The notes below the pieces were generated by a model that did not search any database, was not told the DNA's origin, and saw only the letters and a program-made list of their open reading frames with translations. 22,741 bases of DNA from assembly GCA_038889235.1 (NCBI GenBank), contig JAWAHN010000004.1:1-22741 (forward strand), read 5' to 3'. Each line of letters begins with the position of its first letter. Positions within the stretch are counted from its first letter, which is position 1. Below are positions 13,981-21,795 of this stretch, piece after piece. The translations under genes were made by a program, and so were the position numbers. The stretch is from Candidatus Jordarchaeales archaeon (GTDB taxonomy: Archaea > Asgardarchaeota > Jordiarchaeia > Jordiarchaeales > Freyrarchaeaceae).

Positions 13981-15015
13981 ATGAGCGCTGAGGATGTTTT
14001 GGCTAAAGCCTTAAGCTACTTGAAGAAGTGCGGTTGCAGGGTTGAAGTCGCTGGTAGTGAAGTGGAGAGGGTGGTTGAGCTTTTCAGGAAGGGGTTTGGG
14101 GGGCGGCCGAGGATTAAGCCATACCACATAGACCCTCCGAGCCCGGCGCTTTACTCCTACCTTGATGAGGTTAGGCCCGTTGTTTACGCCGAGCAGAAGT
14201 TTGATGGCACCCACATTCAGGTCTCGGATGTCGGGCTTTTCAAGCATGATGGGGGTCCTCTGTCCAACGACCAGCTTGGCGGGCTGCTGTACGTGGCCGC
14301 GGTGGAGCCGAGGAAGGCTGGAAGTGTTCTTGACATGGTTGAGGAGGGTTACGTTGTTGAGCTAGAACTCTTTGGCAGCAAGTACACTCCTATGGGCTTC
14401 CATAGGGATTACGAGAAGCCGTTCGACTTGGTGGTTTTCGAGGTGGGGTTAGAGGGCAAGTGGGTTCCCCCACCGGAGAAGTACGATGTTCTGAAGAGGT
14501 TTGGTGTTCCATGCCCGCAGAGCGTTAGGGTGGACTACAGGGATGCCTACCACTTAAAGGAGGAGGCTGAGAGGATAGCTGAGAGGCCGGACTGGTTTGA
14601 GGGGGCGGTTTTCAAGGCTCCTTTCAAGCCGACTGTCGGCTTATACTTGAAGGAGTACGTTAAGACTGGGAGCATGATAGTGTTCAAGGTGAAGAAAAGG
14701 GTGGAGAAGAGGGAGGAGAGGGCGAAGCCGAGAGTGGAGGAGGAGAGGAGGGTTGCCCCCGTGTCTGAGGTTTACCGGGAGTTGAGGGATGAGGCTTTGA
14801 ACGAGGCTGCGAAGATAGCGGTGGAGAGGGGGGAGGATTACGTTGGAGACGTGCGAAACACGGGTGTGCTCATCGAAACCATAGTGAGGAGCATATGTGA
14901 GGCCCACCCGGCTCTCGTTGAGAGGTTCAAGGCTGACGGGTTCACGGAGAGGGACCTAAGGAAGGTTGTAGGGGAAGCATTGATGGAAGCTAGGAGGAGG
15001 ATGGCGAGGCGCTGA
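13981..15015 (+). CDS. RNA ligase-like nucleotidyltransferase
   Basis: A 344-residue member of the covalent nucleotidyltransferase (ligase/capping) superfamily, most like the ATP-dependent RNA ligase domain family. Motif I is K73-FDG (AEQKFDGTH, K73 the predicted AMP-lysine), motif III VVELELFG (125-132), motif IV EGAVFK (207-212) and motif V FKVKKR (235-240). A charged linker (about 238-258) leads to a helical C-terminal domain (260-344), similar in plan to archaeal Rnl3-type ligases. No DNA-ligase OB domain is visible. ATG 13981 was preferred over the longer GTG 13957 because the TATA box places the transcript start there. It sits between csa3 and a cluster of CARF genes, so a role in repairing RNA cut by HEPN nucleases is attractive but unproven; a housekeeping RNA ligase is the alternative. 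Confidence 0.82.
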   Translation: MSAEDVLAKALSYLKKCGCRVEVAGSEVERVVELFRKGFGGRPRIKPYHIDPPSPALYSYLDEVRPVVYAEQKFDGTHIQVSDVGLFKHDGGPLSNDQLGGLLYVAAVEPRKAGSVLDMVEEGYVVELELFGSKYTPMGFHRDYEKPFDLVVFEVGLEGKWVPPPEKYDVLKRFGVPCPQSVRVDYRDAYHLKEEAERIAERPDWFEGAVFKAPFKPTVGLYLKEYVKTGSMIVFKVKKRVEKREERAKPRVEEERRVAPVSEVYRELRDEALNEAAKIAVERGEDYVGDVRNTGVLIETIVRSICEAHPALVERFKADGFTERDLRKVVGEALMEARRRMARR

Positions 15016-15094
15016 CAGGTTTTCGTGAGGGGAAGGGGCCCTTTCAGACCTTGAGTATGCACACGTGCGCCTCCACTTAGGGGTCCAGCTTGGG
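15016..15094. terminator. Convergent intergenic spacer with GGGCCC hairpin
   Basis: Between the convergent ligase and CARF-HEPN genes lies GAAGGGGCCCTTTC (about 15036-15049), a near-palindrome that could help terminate either side. The T runs are short, so support is weak. Confidence 0.25.
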
Positions 15095-16336
15095 CTAAGT
15101 GAATATCCTAATTTTTTCTATTTCTTGCGCCCTCTCTTCTCCTAGGAGCATTCTCACTATTTCCATGGCTTTCTCGACGGCTTTCTTCGCGTTTTCCTCG
15201 TCTACGCTCGCGTACCCGTGCTCGAGCTTCGAGTTGTTTCGGAGGTTTGACACGAACTGGAGGTTCTTCACGACCTCATCTATCTGGCTTATCGGGTTGA
15301 TGATGTTGAGCAGCTGAAGACCCTTCCACAGCGTCAGGTGTTCAGGCGGGTTTTCTTCGCACTCCAGCTTCCTGAGGACCTCCCGGCTGTTTGGTATCTG
15401 CTGCCAGTTTACGTTCCAGGGATTCACCTTGTTCTCGAGCAGCCTCAGCTGAACGGCGGCTTCGACCGCTCTGTAGGCTCTGAGGACTGCTTCAGCGTAC
15501 TGCCTCGTCTTAAGCCTCCTCTCAGCGTTCGCAAGGAACTCGAGTGGGGCGAGGTGCCCGTCCTCGGTGCTGAGCTCCGCTCCCCTGTTCTGGCAATCCT
15601 TCAGCGCCTTCAAGGCTTTGACGAGACGGTTTCCTATGCTTCTAAGCTTGACCACGTTTTCCGGTATCCTGCCTAGGGCCTGGAGCGGTAGGAGCGCTTC
15701 TGCTTCGCTGCCGATTTCATTGATTATTTTCACAGCCTCCTCGTGTTCGAACGAGTCCCACAGCCAGAGGGCGGTGCACGCCTTTTTGAGGAACGTGTAT
15801 GTGTCAGGGAGCTCCTTCGAGCGCTCGAGCGCGAGGTAGAACTGGTAGCTTTCCACGTACGCCACAACCCTGTCGGCGACCTCTTCAACAGCCGTTTTGT
15901 AGTCTTTCTTGACAACCATGCGTCCACTGACGCGCCCTCTATCGTCCCTGACTGCTCCCCCAACGTACTCGAAGACCACCTTGAAGGGGGCCCTAGTGGC
16001 GAACACGTGGAAGGCTGCAGCAGACAGGGGCTTCGTTCCGCCGGTGAAGTTGACTATCACTTCGCCCGCCTTCATGTCCGCCAGCTCTTTGACCAATTTT
16101 TTGAACGCCTCAACACATAAACTAACGTCTTCGGGGTCTTCCACCTCAAGCCGCACTACCTTCTTCTCCATGGCCCCAGCGTAGTCCAGCACTCTCCTAG
16201 CCACGTCTAAAGGGCTTGGATGCTGGCCGGGGAACGGGCGGCCGTGCACGAGGTAGACGAGGTCAACGTCGTTGGTTTTGACCGACTCTACTATCGGCTC
16301 GTGAGTCGTTCCGACCGTTGCAACTAGCACCCTCAC
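15095..16336 (-). CDS. CARF-HEPN ribonuclease (Csm6/Csx1-like, TIGR02710-like)
   Basis: A predicted ancillary ribonuclease of type III systems, activated by cyclic oligoadenylate from Cas10. It has 413 residues. The N-terminal CARF domain starts with VLVATVGTTHEPIV and carries NFTGGTKP (about 96-103), the ligand-binding glycine-rich turn. A helical linker leads to a C-terminal HEPN domain with R366-x6-H373 (LRNNSKLEHGY), the catalytic pair, in the RN-x-S-x-L-x-HG form seen in the TIGR02710 group. GTG 16336 has GAGGTGG six bases upstream; GTG 16345 would add three residues but sits on that Shine-Dalgarno. It is the last gene of the minus-strand CARF run. Confidence 0.88.
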   Translation of the reverse strand: MRVLVATVGTTHEPIVESVKTNDVDLVYLVHGRPFPGQHPSPLDVARRVLDYAGAMEKKVVRLEVEDPEDVSLCVEAFKKLVKELADMKAGEVIVNFTGGTKPLSAAAFHVFATRAPFKVVFEYVGGAVRDDRGRVSGRMVVKKDYKTAVEEVADRVVAYVESYQFYLALERSKELPDTYTFLKKACTALWLWDSFEHEEAVKIINEIGSEAEALLPLQALGRIPENVVKLRSIGNRLVKALKALKDCQNRGAELSTEDGHLAPLEFLANAERRLKTRQYAEAVLRAYRAVEAAVQLRLLENKVNPWNVNWQQIPNSREVLRKLECEENPPEHLTLWKGLQLLNIINPISQIDEVVKNLQFVSNLRNNSKLEHGYASVDEENAKKAVEKAMEIVRMLLGEERAQEIEKIRIFT

Positions 16337-16384
16337 AGAACCCACCTCAAACCTACCTCGCCCAGGAGTGCGCTAAAACTCTAC

Positions 16385-17053
16385 CTACCCCTTTTCCTGG
16401 AGGAGGTCTCTCTTGAGGTCGTCCGGTGAGATTATCCAGATTAGCTTTTTCTGTTTTTCGTAAACGTACACGAGTGGAACCTTGAGGGCTGTGGCCATCT
16501 TGTAAAAGGCTATAGTGGCAGGCTTCGTTGCCGCCGTGCAGTCCATGACAACCTTGTAGTCTCTCATCAACTCCTCAAGCTTCCCGCGCACCCTCTCCTC
16601 AACCGAGTCCACGTTCGTTATCTCCTGGTCTGACAACAGCACCCACTCAGCCCTAACGGACGCTTTCTCCCAGTCCGAGGCGGCCCTGTAAGTCGTGACC
16701 ACAACAACCTTAGACGGTTTAACCCCCTCCATCTCCAGGAGCTTGACCGCTGTGTCGGTCTCAGCTTCCTTCCTCTCACCCCTCTCGCCGAGAAGCCCGA
16801 AGTAAGCGTACTCGCACGGCGCATCAAAAAGATAAAATAAGGGGGTCTTGACGGCGAGCTTGATGAAGCCACGCCCAACCCTAACCACAAGTCCACCTTT
16901 CTCGAGCAGCCTAAGGTTGTACTCCAACGTCGACCTAGGAATCCCCGTCTCCCTTGCCACCTGGCTGAAGTTCGCCTCGCCCCCGCTGAGCGCCAACGCT
17001 TTCAGGATGGCTCTAGCCTTCCTTCTGAGAAGTAGGTTGTAATCCACCCTCAA
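16385..17053 (-). CDS. wHTH protein with C-terminal CARF-like domain
   Basis: A 222-residue probable regulator. Residues 1-70 form a winged helix (FSQVARETGIPRSTLEYNLR, recognition helix about 38-50, wing GGLVVRVGRGFIKL). Residues 80-222 look like a Rossmann-type CARF domain: strand VVVVTTYRAASDW (116-128) and strand-turn-helix VVMDCTAATKPATIAFYKMA (168-187), where AATKP sits at the position of the usual GGTKP turn. Domain order is the reverse of Csa3. TTG 17053 has GGGAGGT about six bases upstream; GTG 17047 is possible. It lies between a Crn1-like and a CARF-HEPN gene on the same strand and is probably co-transcribed with both. Ligand and operator are unknown. Confidence 0.78.
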   Translation of the reverse strand: MRVDYNLLLRRKARAILKALALSGGEANFSQVARETGIPRSTLEYNLRLLEKGGLVVRVGRGFIKLAVKTPLFYLFDAPCEYAYFGLLGERGERKEAETDTAVKLLEMEGVKPSKVVVVTTYRAASDWEKASVRAEWVLLSDQEITNVDSVEERVRGKLEELMRDYKVVMDCTAATKPATIAFYKMATALKVPLVYVYEKQKKLIWIISPDDLKRDLLQEKG

Positions 17054-17133
17054 GGAAAGACCTCCCTGAACAAGTGTGAGCGGCGTGACTGGACTTCCAA
17101 GCTAGAAAGGGGGTGCTGTGTCCCGTTAGGGGT

Positions 17134-17979
17134 TTAGGTCTGGCTGGGCTTCTTCGACCCCCAGAAGTCTTCAACGGACTTCCAGAGTACTTTCCCCATC
17201 TCGGTTGGGTACACCTCCCCTTCCTTCTCTTCAGCCCATCCGAGCCTTATAGCGTGGTCCACTATCTTCTTACCGTACTGTCTTTCGAGCGCGGTCCTCG
17301 CGGTAGACCCGACGGTGACAAGGCCGCCTATGAGGGATGTTAAATTCTCCCACCTTCTAAACTTGACAGGCATCGCCGGTATGCGTATCACCTTCCTGAA
17401 GTGCTCGTGAACGTAGAACACCGGAGCACCTGTTCCAGGAGAGTTTGCCGCGAGGATAGCTATCGCCGCCTCGGGTTTGAAACCCCCAGTCGCGTGGACG
17501 TACACCCTGTCCCCCTCCTCCTTGTGGTATCTTATGATGTTGGTTATCATGCTGAACAAGTTCGCTAGCCCGTCGTTGAAAGTGTCCGGCTTACCTAGCC
17601 CTAGAACTTTGGCGGTTTTCACTGACACCCTCCCGCCGTACTCCTCTGACGAAAGCTTCTCCAGGCACAGCTTCAAAACCTCGGAGCACACTTCTCCTAT
17701 CATGGTGTCCGAGAATAACAGGTAAACCCACTGCTGCATTTTAGACTCGTAGCCTTCCACCAGCAGGTCGAATATGGTGTTAAGCTCGGCGCTCGCATCC
17801 CTCGGATTCTTCAAAACGAAGTCTACCAGCTTATCGACAAGCTCTTCCTTGCTCAGCCTCCCGTCAGCGAGCATTTTCTCGACTTCCGGCAGAGCTGCAC
17901 TGATGACCCCAACCCTTTGCGCGTTCGTAACTATCGAGGCGCCAACAAGAACAACGTGCGCTAAACCCGCCAAAAACAA
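17134..17979 (-). CDS. CARF protein of the APE2256/Crn1 type, possible ring nuclease
   Basis: A 281-residue CARF protein resembling the Cas_APE2256 family, which includes Crn1 ring nucleases that degrade cyclic tetra-adenylate. The first strand HVVLVGASIVTNAQR (8-22) carries S15, and YVHATGGFKPEAAIAILAA (160-178) carries K168; a Ser and a Lys in these two loops are the residues implicated in Crn1 activity. The C-terminal 65 residues (about 215-275) look like a winged helix or cap. TTG 17979 gives the full length; TTG 17973 fits the G6 Shine-Dalgarno better (spacing six). A TATA box on the minus strand at 18023-18014 precedes it. It could instead be a cOA-responsive regulator. Confidence 0.78.
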   Translation of the reverse strand: MFLAGLAHVVLVGASIVTNAQRVGVISAALPEVEKMLADGRLSKEELVDKLVDFVLKNPRDASAELNTIFDLLVEGYESKMQQWVYLLFSDTMIGEVCSEVLKLCLEKLSSEEYGGRVSVKTAKVLGLGKPDTFNDGLANLFSMITNIIRYHKEEGDRVYVHATGGFKPEAAIAILAANSPGTGAPVFYVHEHFRKVIRIPAMPVKFRRWENLTSLIGGLVTVGSTARTALERQYGKKIVDHAIRLGWAEEKEGEVYPTEMGKVLWKSVEDFWGSKKPSQT

Positions 17980-18013
17980 CCCCCCAACAAAACTAACTGA
18001 GAGAAGACTCCCC

Positions 18014-18023
18014 TTATATATTC
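18014..18023 (-). promoter_or_regulatory. TATA box of the CARF gene run
   Basis: On the minus strand AATATATAAG (18023-18014) precedes the first CARF gene; the predicted transcript start is near 17992, leaving a short G-rich leader. Confidence 0.6.
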
Positions 18024-18230
18024 AGCTGGATTTCTCGAAGCCGGAACACCTCGCCTTCCACGAAAACACCCAAAAACTCCCCGGGGAGACTCATAGCCAT
18101 GCGAACACACGCCCGTGAACACCCCGGGTCTGAGAGCACCGTTCACGCTTGATGCTTCAACGGTCGACCGCAGCGACGCAAACACCAGGATACGAGTTGG
18201 AAAATAGTGCCAAAAATTCGGTCCATTATT
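18024..18230. other. Divergent intergenic region with palindromes, between CARF genes and cas10
   Basis: This stretch has no supported gene. It holds a perfect 12-bp palindrome CTCCCCGGGGAG (18077-18088), a 7-bp inverted repeat CGTGAAC (18114-18120) / GTTCACG (18141-18147), and an overlapping ACCGTT / AACGGT pair further right (about 18138-18163). These could be operators for the local HTH-CARF regulators or part of an RNA structure. A 91-residue minus-strand frame crosses it but lacks a domain and spans the TATA box of the CARF genes. Confidence 0.45.
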
Positions 18231-18261
18231 GAACAATTATACAAAAATTTTTCTATCAATG

Positions 18262-18272
18262 ATTTTTTGTTC
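18262..18272 (+). promoter_or_regulatory. ATTTTTTGTTC element upstream of cas10
   Basis: Exact 11-base match to 13001-13011 in the csa5/csa3 region. It forms the right arm of GAACAA (18231-18236) / TTGTTC (18267-18272), and a TTCTATCAA resembling the TTCTAWGAA element lies inside at 18251-18259. Low complexity weakens the match. Confidence 0.35.
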
Positions 18273-18280
18273 CAGCAATC

Positions 18281-18288
18281 TTTATATT
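18281..18288 (+). promoter_or_regulatory. TATA box of the cmr operon
   Basis: TTTATATT (18281-18288) predicts transcription from about 18310, leaving a leader of about 35 bases that contains the strong Shine-Dalgarno GGAGGAG at 18333-18339. Confidence 0.65.
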
Positions 18289-18344
18289 TGTAAAAATAAC
18301 TTATACTACTCTGTTTGAGATCCATCCCTCTTGGAGGAGAAGAT

Positions 18345-21300
18345 ATGGATTACTGGGATGGTAAGATAGCAGGCCTTCTCCATGACCCTCTCGACAAAGT
18401 TTTCAGGGCAAACCACGAGGTTTTCGCGGAAAATGTCGCGTCAATGGTTCTGGCTGGATCTAAGGTTGACGTTAATGGTATTGTAAAGGCGATTAAAACC
18501 CACCACTTGGGTGGATACTTGAGATTCCCCGATATGGCTGCGTCCGCATCTAACAGGACTCTTATCCCCTCTGTCAATCCCAGCAGGGTTCTGCTTCAAA
18601 ACCCATTCTCCGGGGTCTTGTTCGACTTAGGTCTCTTACCCCCATTCTCGCTGAGTAGCAACGTTCAGTCTGTCACAAGCCTAGCTGCTGGCGCCACTGG
18701 GAAAGAGGCTGCACTCCGCGTGCTGAGTAGACTTATCAATGTTTACATGAACATTTGGAAGGGCGGGGTTAAAAGCGTCGAAAAATCGCTTCTTTTGATC
18801 CCCGAGGACACGCGTATTCCCTCGTCGCCCATGATTTCCCACCTTCAGATGACCAGCGCGCTGACGGACGTCGCCGAGACCCTGGGCTTCTACATGGTCT
18901 ACATTGACATAGGCGGGGTCCAGGAGTTCATCTCTGTTTCGAGGAGGACTGTTGACTTTTGGGCCTCAAGCTACCTTGTGTCCCTCGTCAGCCTCTCAGC
19001 ACTCCTCCCGCTCGTGAGAAAGTTTGGCCTCCAGCAGGTTATCATCCCGTGGTGCCTCCGCTCACCCCTCGTGGAGACCTGCCTTTCCGGCGAAAAGATA
19101 AGCTTGGACGACGTTTTGAGCTCAACTATCCCAAACTCCGCGCTGGTGCTACTCAAGGGTACACCGGACGGCGACTTAAATGAAGAAGAGATAAGGAAAA
19201 TGATCCATGACGGTATGACCGAGTTTTGGAGCGGTGTTTGCGACGTTTTCCTCGAAAAGCTAAGAAATGATTACGGTGTTAGTGAGGAGGTGGAGAGGCA
19301 AATCAGGAGACAGATGGAGTTCTCATCCATTTTCACCAGGATTAGAGTGGCTGTTTTAAACACTAGAGACCTTTTAGAAGGTAAGGGGGAGGTGTGTGTT
19401 AGAGATGTTTACAAGAGGGCGCGCGAGGAGGGAGGGTTTGACCGGCTGGCCGAGCTCAAGAACAAGCTTGCAGAGCTCGGGTTGGGTTATGAAAGCTACC
19501 CGCTTGAGGATTTCGAGGCCATAATGAAAACCCTCACCGTAGTTATGGGGTCGCGGAAACAGTATGAGGCTTTTAGCGCGGAGACTGTTCCCAGGGGGAG
19601 GGTTAAGTGCAGCCTGTGCGGCGTACGCGACCACCTTGGGTTCAGCGATGAAGCGTGGAGCAAGATGGAGGAGAAGGTAGTCGACCGTGGTGAGCGGCTC
19701 TGCGCTATCTGCCTACTGAAGAGAGTTTTCAGGGACATTCTGCCAAAAGTCATAGAGAAGCTTGGTGGAAAGATGGATGCTAGTGGGAGCAGGTTTAAGG
19801 TACCATCTGTGAGCGACGTCGCGACAACTTGGTTCAGGGCTTCGGTGCTCTCACTCATCCTAGCAGCCGTCGAGCTCAACCGGCTTGACGAAGTCCAAGA
19901 AGCGGCCAAAAAGATTTTAGAATACCTGGATAAAGCCGGCGAGCTCGCCGGGGAGAAGTGGGAGACGAGTGAGCGAGTCTTCCCGAACAAGCTGATCGAG
20001 CAACTCTACGACAAGATTTTAAAGAAGCTCTCCAAGGTGGCCGAGAATAGGGATTTGCAGGCTAAGGTGGGTGTTCTTTCGAAGCTTGCGGACGCGATGT
20101 GTTTTGCAAGCTCCTCGATCCTGCTGTTAGAAGAGCTGACCGCGAGAGCCATCCGTTCAGGTATGCCGAGGCAGATGTTGGAAGGGGTCGAGGAGAGCCA
20201 TAATGATGCGATCAGAGCACTCAGGAAGCTTTACGAGAGGAAGCCGGATCTCCTCGAGGCGGCGTCCAAGAAGCTCTTTGAGCAGGTTTGCTCCCTCCTA
20301 AAGCTAAGCGGCTCTGGTCAACAAGTTAGCTCGAAGATTGCTGAAGTCATACTATCGCCCATCCAGAGGAATTGTGAAATTCTCGCGAAAAAGGCTGCGA
20401 AACAAGAACAGCCCCCATTGATGGGGATTGAAAAGAAAAAGGAGGTTAAGAAGCTCCCAGTGCCGGTCAGCTTTCTCCCACAGAACAGGTTTGCCCTCCT
20501 TAGAATGGACGGTGACGACGTTGGGAAGTGGATTAGCGGCGAGCTCCTCCCGCCATGGCAGATACTGATTGCACCCACCAACGAAGACCAGACGACAGAA
20601 CATCGAAAAATGCTTAAGAGGAAAGCTGGCGACGACTTTGGCGACGTTTACTCCAGGCATAGGACTATCTCGCCCTCAACGCTCTCCGTCCTCTCTATGG
20701 TCATCTCCTCCAACGTTCCAGTCGTGAAGTCTGTGGTGGAGGCATTCGGCGGCTTCCTAGTTTACACTGGAGGGGACGACGTGCTGGCTTTCCTCCCGCC
20801 AGAGGTCTGGCACTACGTCTACCTGCTTCTCAGGTTCCTCTACTCCAGGGAGATAATGGACTGCTTCAAGCTAGACAATGATTGGCTCTACGTTTACGGA
20901 ATGGGAGCGAGGGCGACTGCATCATTCTCTGTGATCGTGGCACACCACAAGGCGCACTTGAAACAGGTCATAAGACGCTCGCAGGAACTGCTCGATCGCC
21001 TGGCAAAGGAGCTGGTGAGGAAGGGGGCAGAGGGGGGCGTCAAGGTGAAGGATGGGCTCTCCGTGGTTTTGATGTCTAGGTCGGCTCCAACAGTGACGGC
21101 CCGCGCCATACCAAACATGCTGGTTAGGAGCGGGGGCAGAAATCTTTCCATCAGGGAGCTCGACGAGAGGGCCAAAAGGGAAGCTAAGGGTAAGATCACG
21201 GCGATGGATAGTGGTGTTGTGGAGTTATGGAAGGACACGTTTACCCCTATAATCAAGGCGGTTTACGGGCAAGATGCACGCACGAGCGCGTACAGGGACG

Positions 21301-21773
21301 TCTACGGTAAGGCTTCGGACCTTTACTTCGCCGGGGTGGCGCCAGACCCAGGCGGAATAATAGACTGGGAGACGGTTAGTGCTCCCGGCGGAGTGACGGA
21401 CGGCGTTGTTTACACACCGCTATCGGACGCTATCGCCTTATGCGACCTCGTCGCGTCTGGAACTGTGAGCTCGGAGGCATTCTACAAAATACACGAACTT
21501 TACGAGGAAATAACGAGCGGAAAGATAGGGCAGGAGGACTTGAACGCTAGGCTCACCGTTCTTCGCGCCGAAATCAAACACAAGCTTAGGAAGAAGGACG
21601 AGGAGGGATATCCGGTGGCAGAAGTGCTCTTAAAGTCTGTGGAGAAGTTTATGTCCGAAGAGTTCCTTATTGGTGAAGGGGGGGAGGCATTGAGTCTTCT
21701 CGAGGTTGTCCCGCTTTCGCTTGTGCTTTCAAGGTGTTTGGAGAACACAGTTTTAAGTCTCGGAGGGTGGTAG
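18345..21773 (+). CDS. cmr2: Cas10/Cmr2, type III-B large subunit
   Basis: Cas10 of a type III-B (Cmr) effector: on binding target RNA its palm domain converts ATP into cyclic oligoadenylates. It has 1142 residues, longer than most Cmr2. The N-terminus has H13-D14 (LLHDPLDK) of the HD domain. Cmr2 features follow: IDIGGVQEFISVSRRTVDFW (about 189-208, palm 1), zinc ligands C422/C425 and C453/C456, DGDDVGKW (D722-D725 in the palm 2 lead-in) and an intact GGDD at 809-812 (YTGGDDVLAFLP). The cyclase site therefore looks active. ATG 18345 is preceded by GGAGGAG with ideal spacing; the ten upstream codons back to 18315 are likely untranslated. cmr3 starts about 22 bases after the stop. The active GGDD explains the CARF genes to the left. 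Confidence 0.94.
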   Translation: MDYWDGKIAGLLHDPLDKVFRANHEVFAENVASMVLAGSKVDVNGIVKAIKTHHLGGYLRFPDMAASASNRTLIPSVNPSRVLLQNPFSGVLFDLGLLPPFSLSSNVQSVTSLAAGATGKEAALRVLSRLINVYMNIWKGGVKSVEKSLLLIPEDTRIPSSPMISHLQMTSALTDVAETLGFYMVYIDIGGVQEFISVSRRTVDFWASSYLVSLVSLSALLPLVRKFGLQQVIIPWCLRSPLVETCLSGEKISLDDVLSSTIPNSALVLLKGTPDGDLNEEEIRKMIHDGMTEFWSGVCDVFLEKLRNDYGVSEEVERQIRRQMEFSSIFTRIRVAVLNTRDLLEGKGEVCVRDVYKRAREEGGFDRLAELKNKLAELGLGYESYPLEDFEAIMKTLTVVMGSRKQYEAFSAETVPRGRVKCSLCGVRDHLGFSDEAWSKMEEKVVDRGERLCAICLLKRVFRDILPKVIEKLGGKMDASGSRFKVPSVSDVATTWFRASVLSLILAAVELNRLDEVQEAAKKILEYLDKAGELAGEKWETSERVFPNKLIEQLYDKILKKLSKVAENRDLQAKVGVLSKLADAMCFASSSILLLEELTARAIRSGMPRQMLEGVEESHNDAIRALRKLYERKPDLLEAASKKLFEQVCSLLKLSGSGQQVSSKIAEVILSPIQRNCEILAKKAAKQEQPPLMGIEKKKEVKKLPVPVSFLPQNRFALLRMDGDDVGKWISGELLPPWQILIAPTNEDQTTEHRKMLKRKAGDDFGDVYSRHRTISPSTLSVLSMVISSNVPVVKSVVEAFGGFLVYTGGDDVLAFLPPEVWHYVYLLLRFLYSREIMDCFKLDNDWLYVYGMGARATASFSVIVAHHKAHLKQVIRRSQELLDRLAKELVRKGAEGGVKVKDGLSVVLMSRSAPTVTARAIPNMLVRSGGRNLSIRELDERAKREAKGKITAMDSGVVELWKDTFTPIIKAVYGQDARTSAYRDVYGKASDLYFAGVAPDPGGIIDWETVSAPGGVTDGVVYTPLSDAIALCDLVASGTVSSEAFYKIHELYEEITSGKIGQEDLNARLTVLRAEIKHKLRKKDEEGYPVAEVLLKSVEKFMSEEFLIGEGGEALSLLEVVPLSLVLSRCLENTVLSLGGW

Positions 21774-21795
21774 TCTGCCGGATAAAGGGACATTC

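Noticed and set aside
17961-18236. A 91-codon minus-strand frame before the Crn1-like gene
   Set aside because: It runs through the TATA box and leader of the downstream gene and has no recognisable domain.
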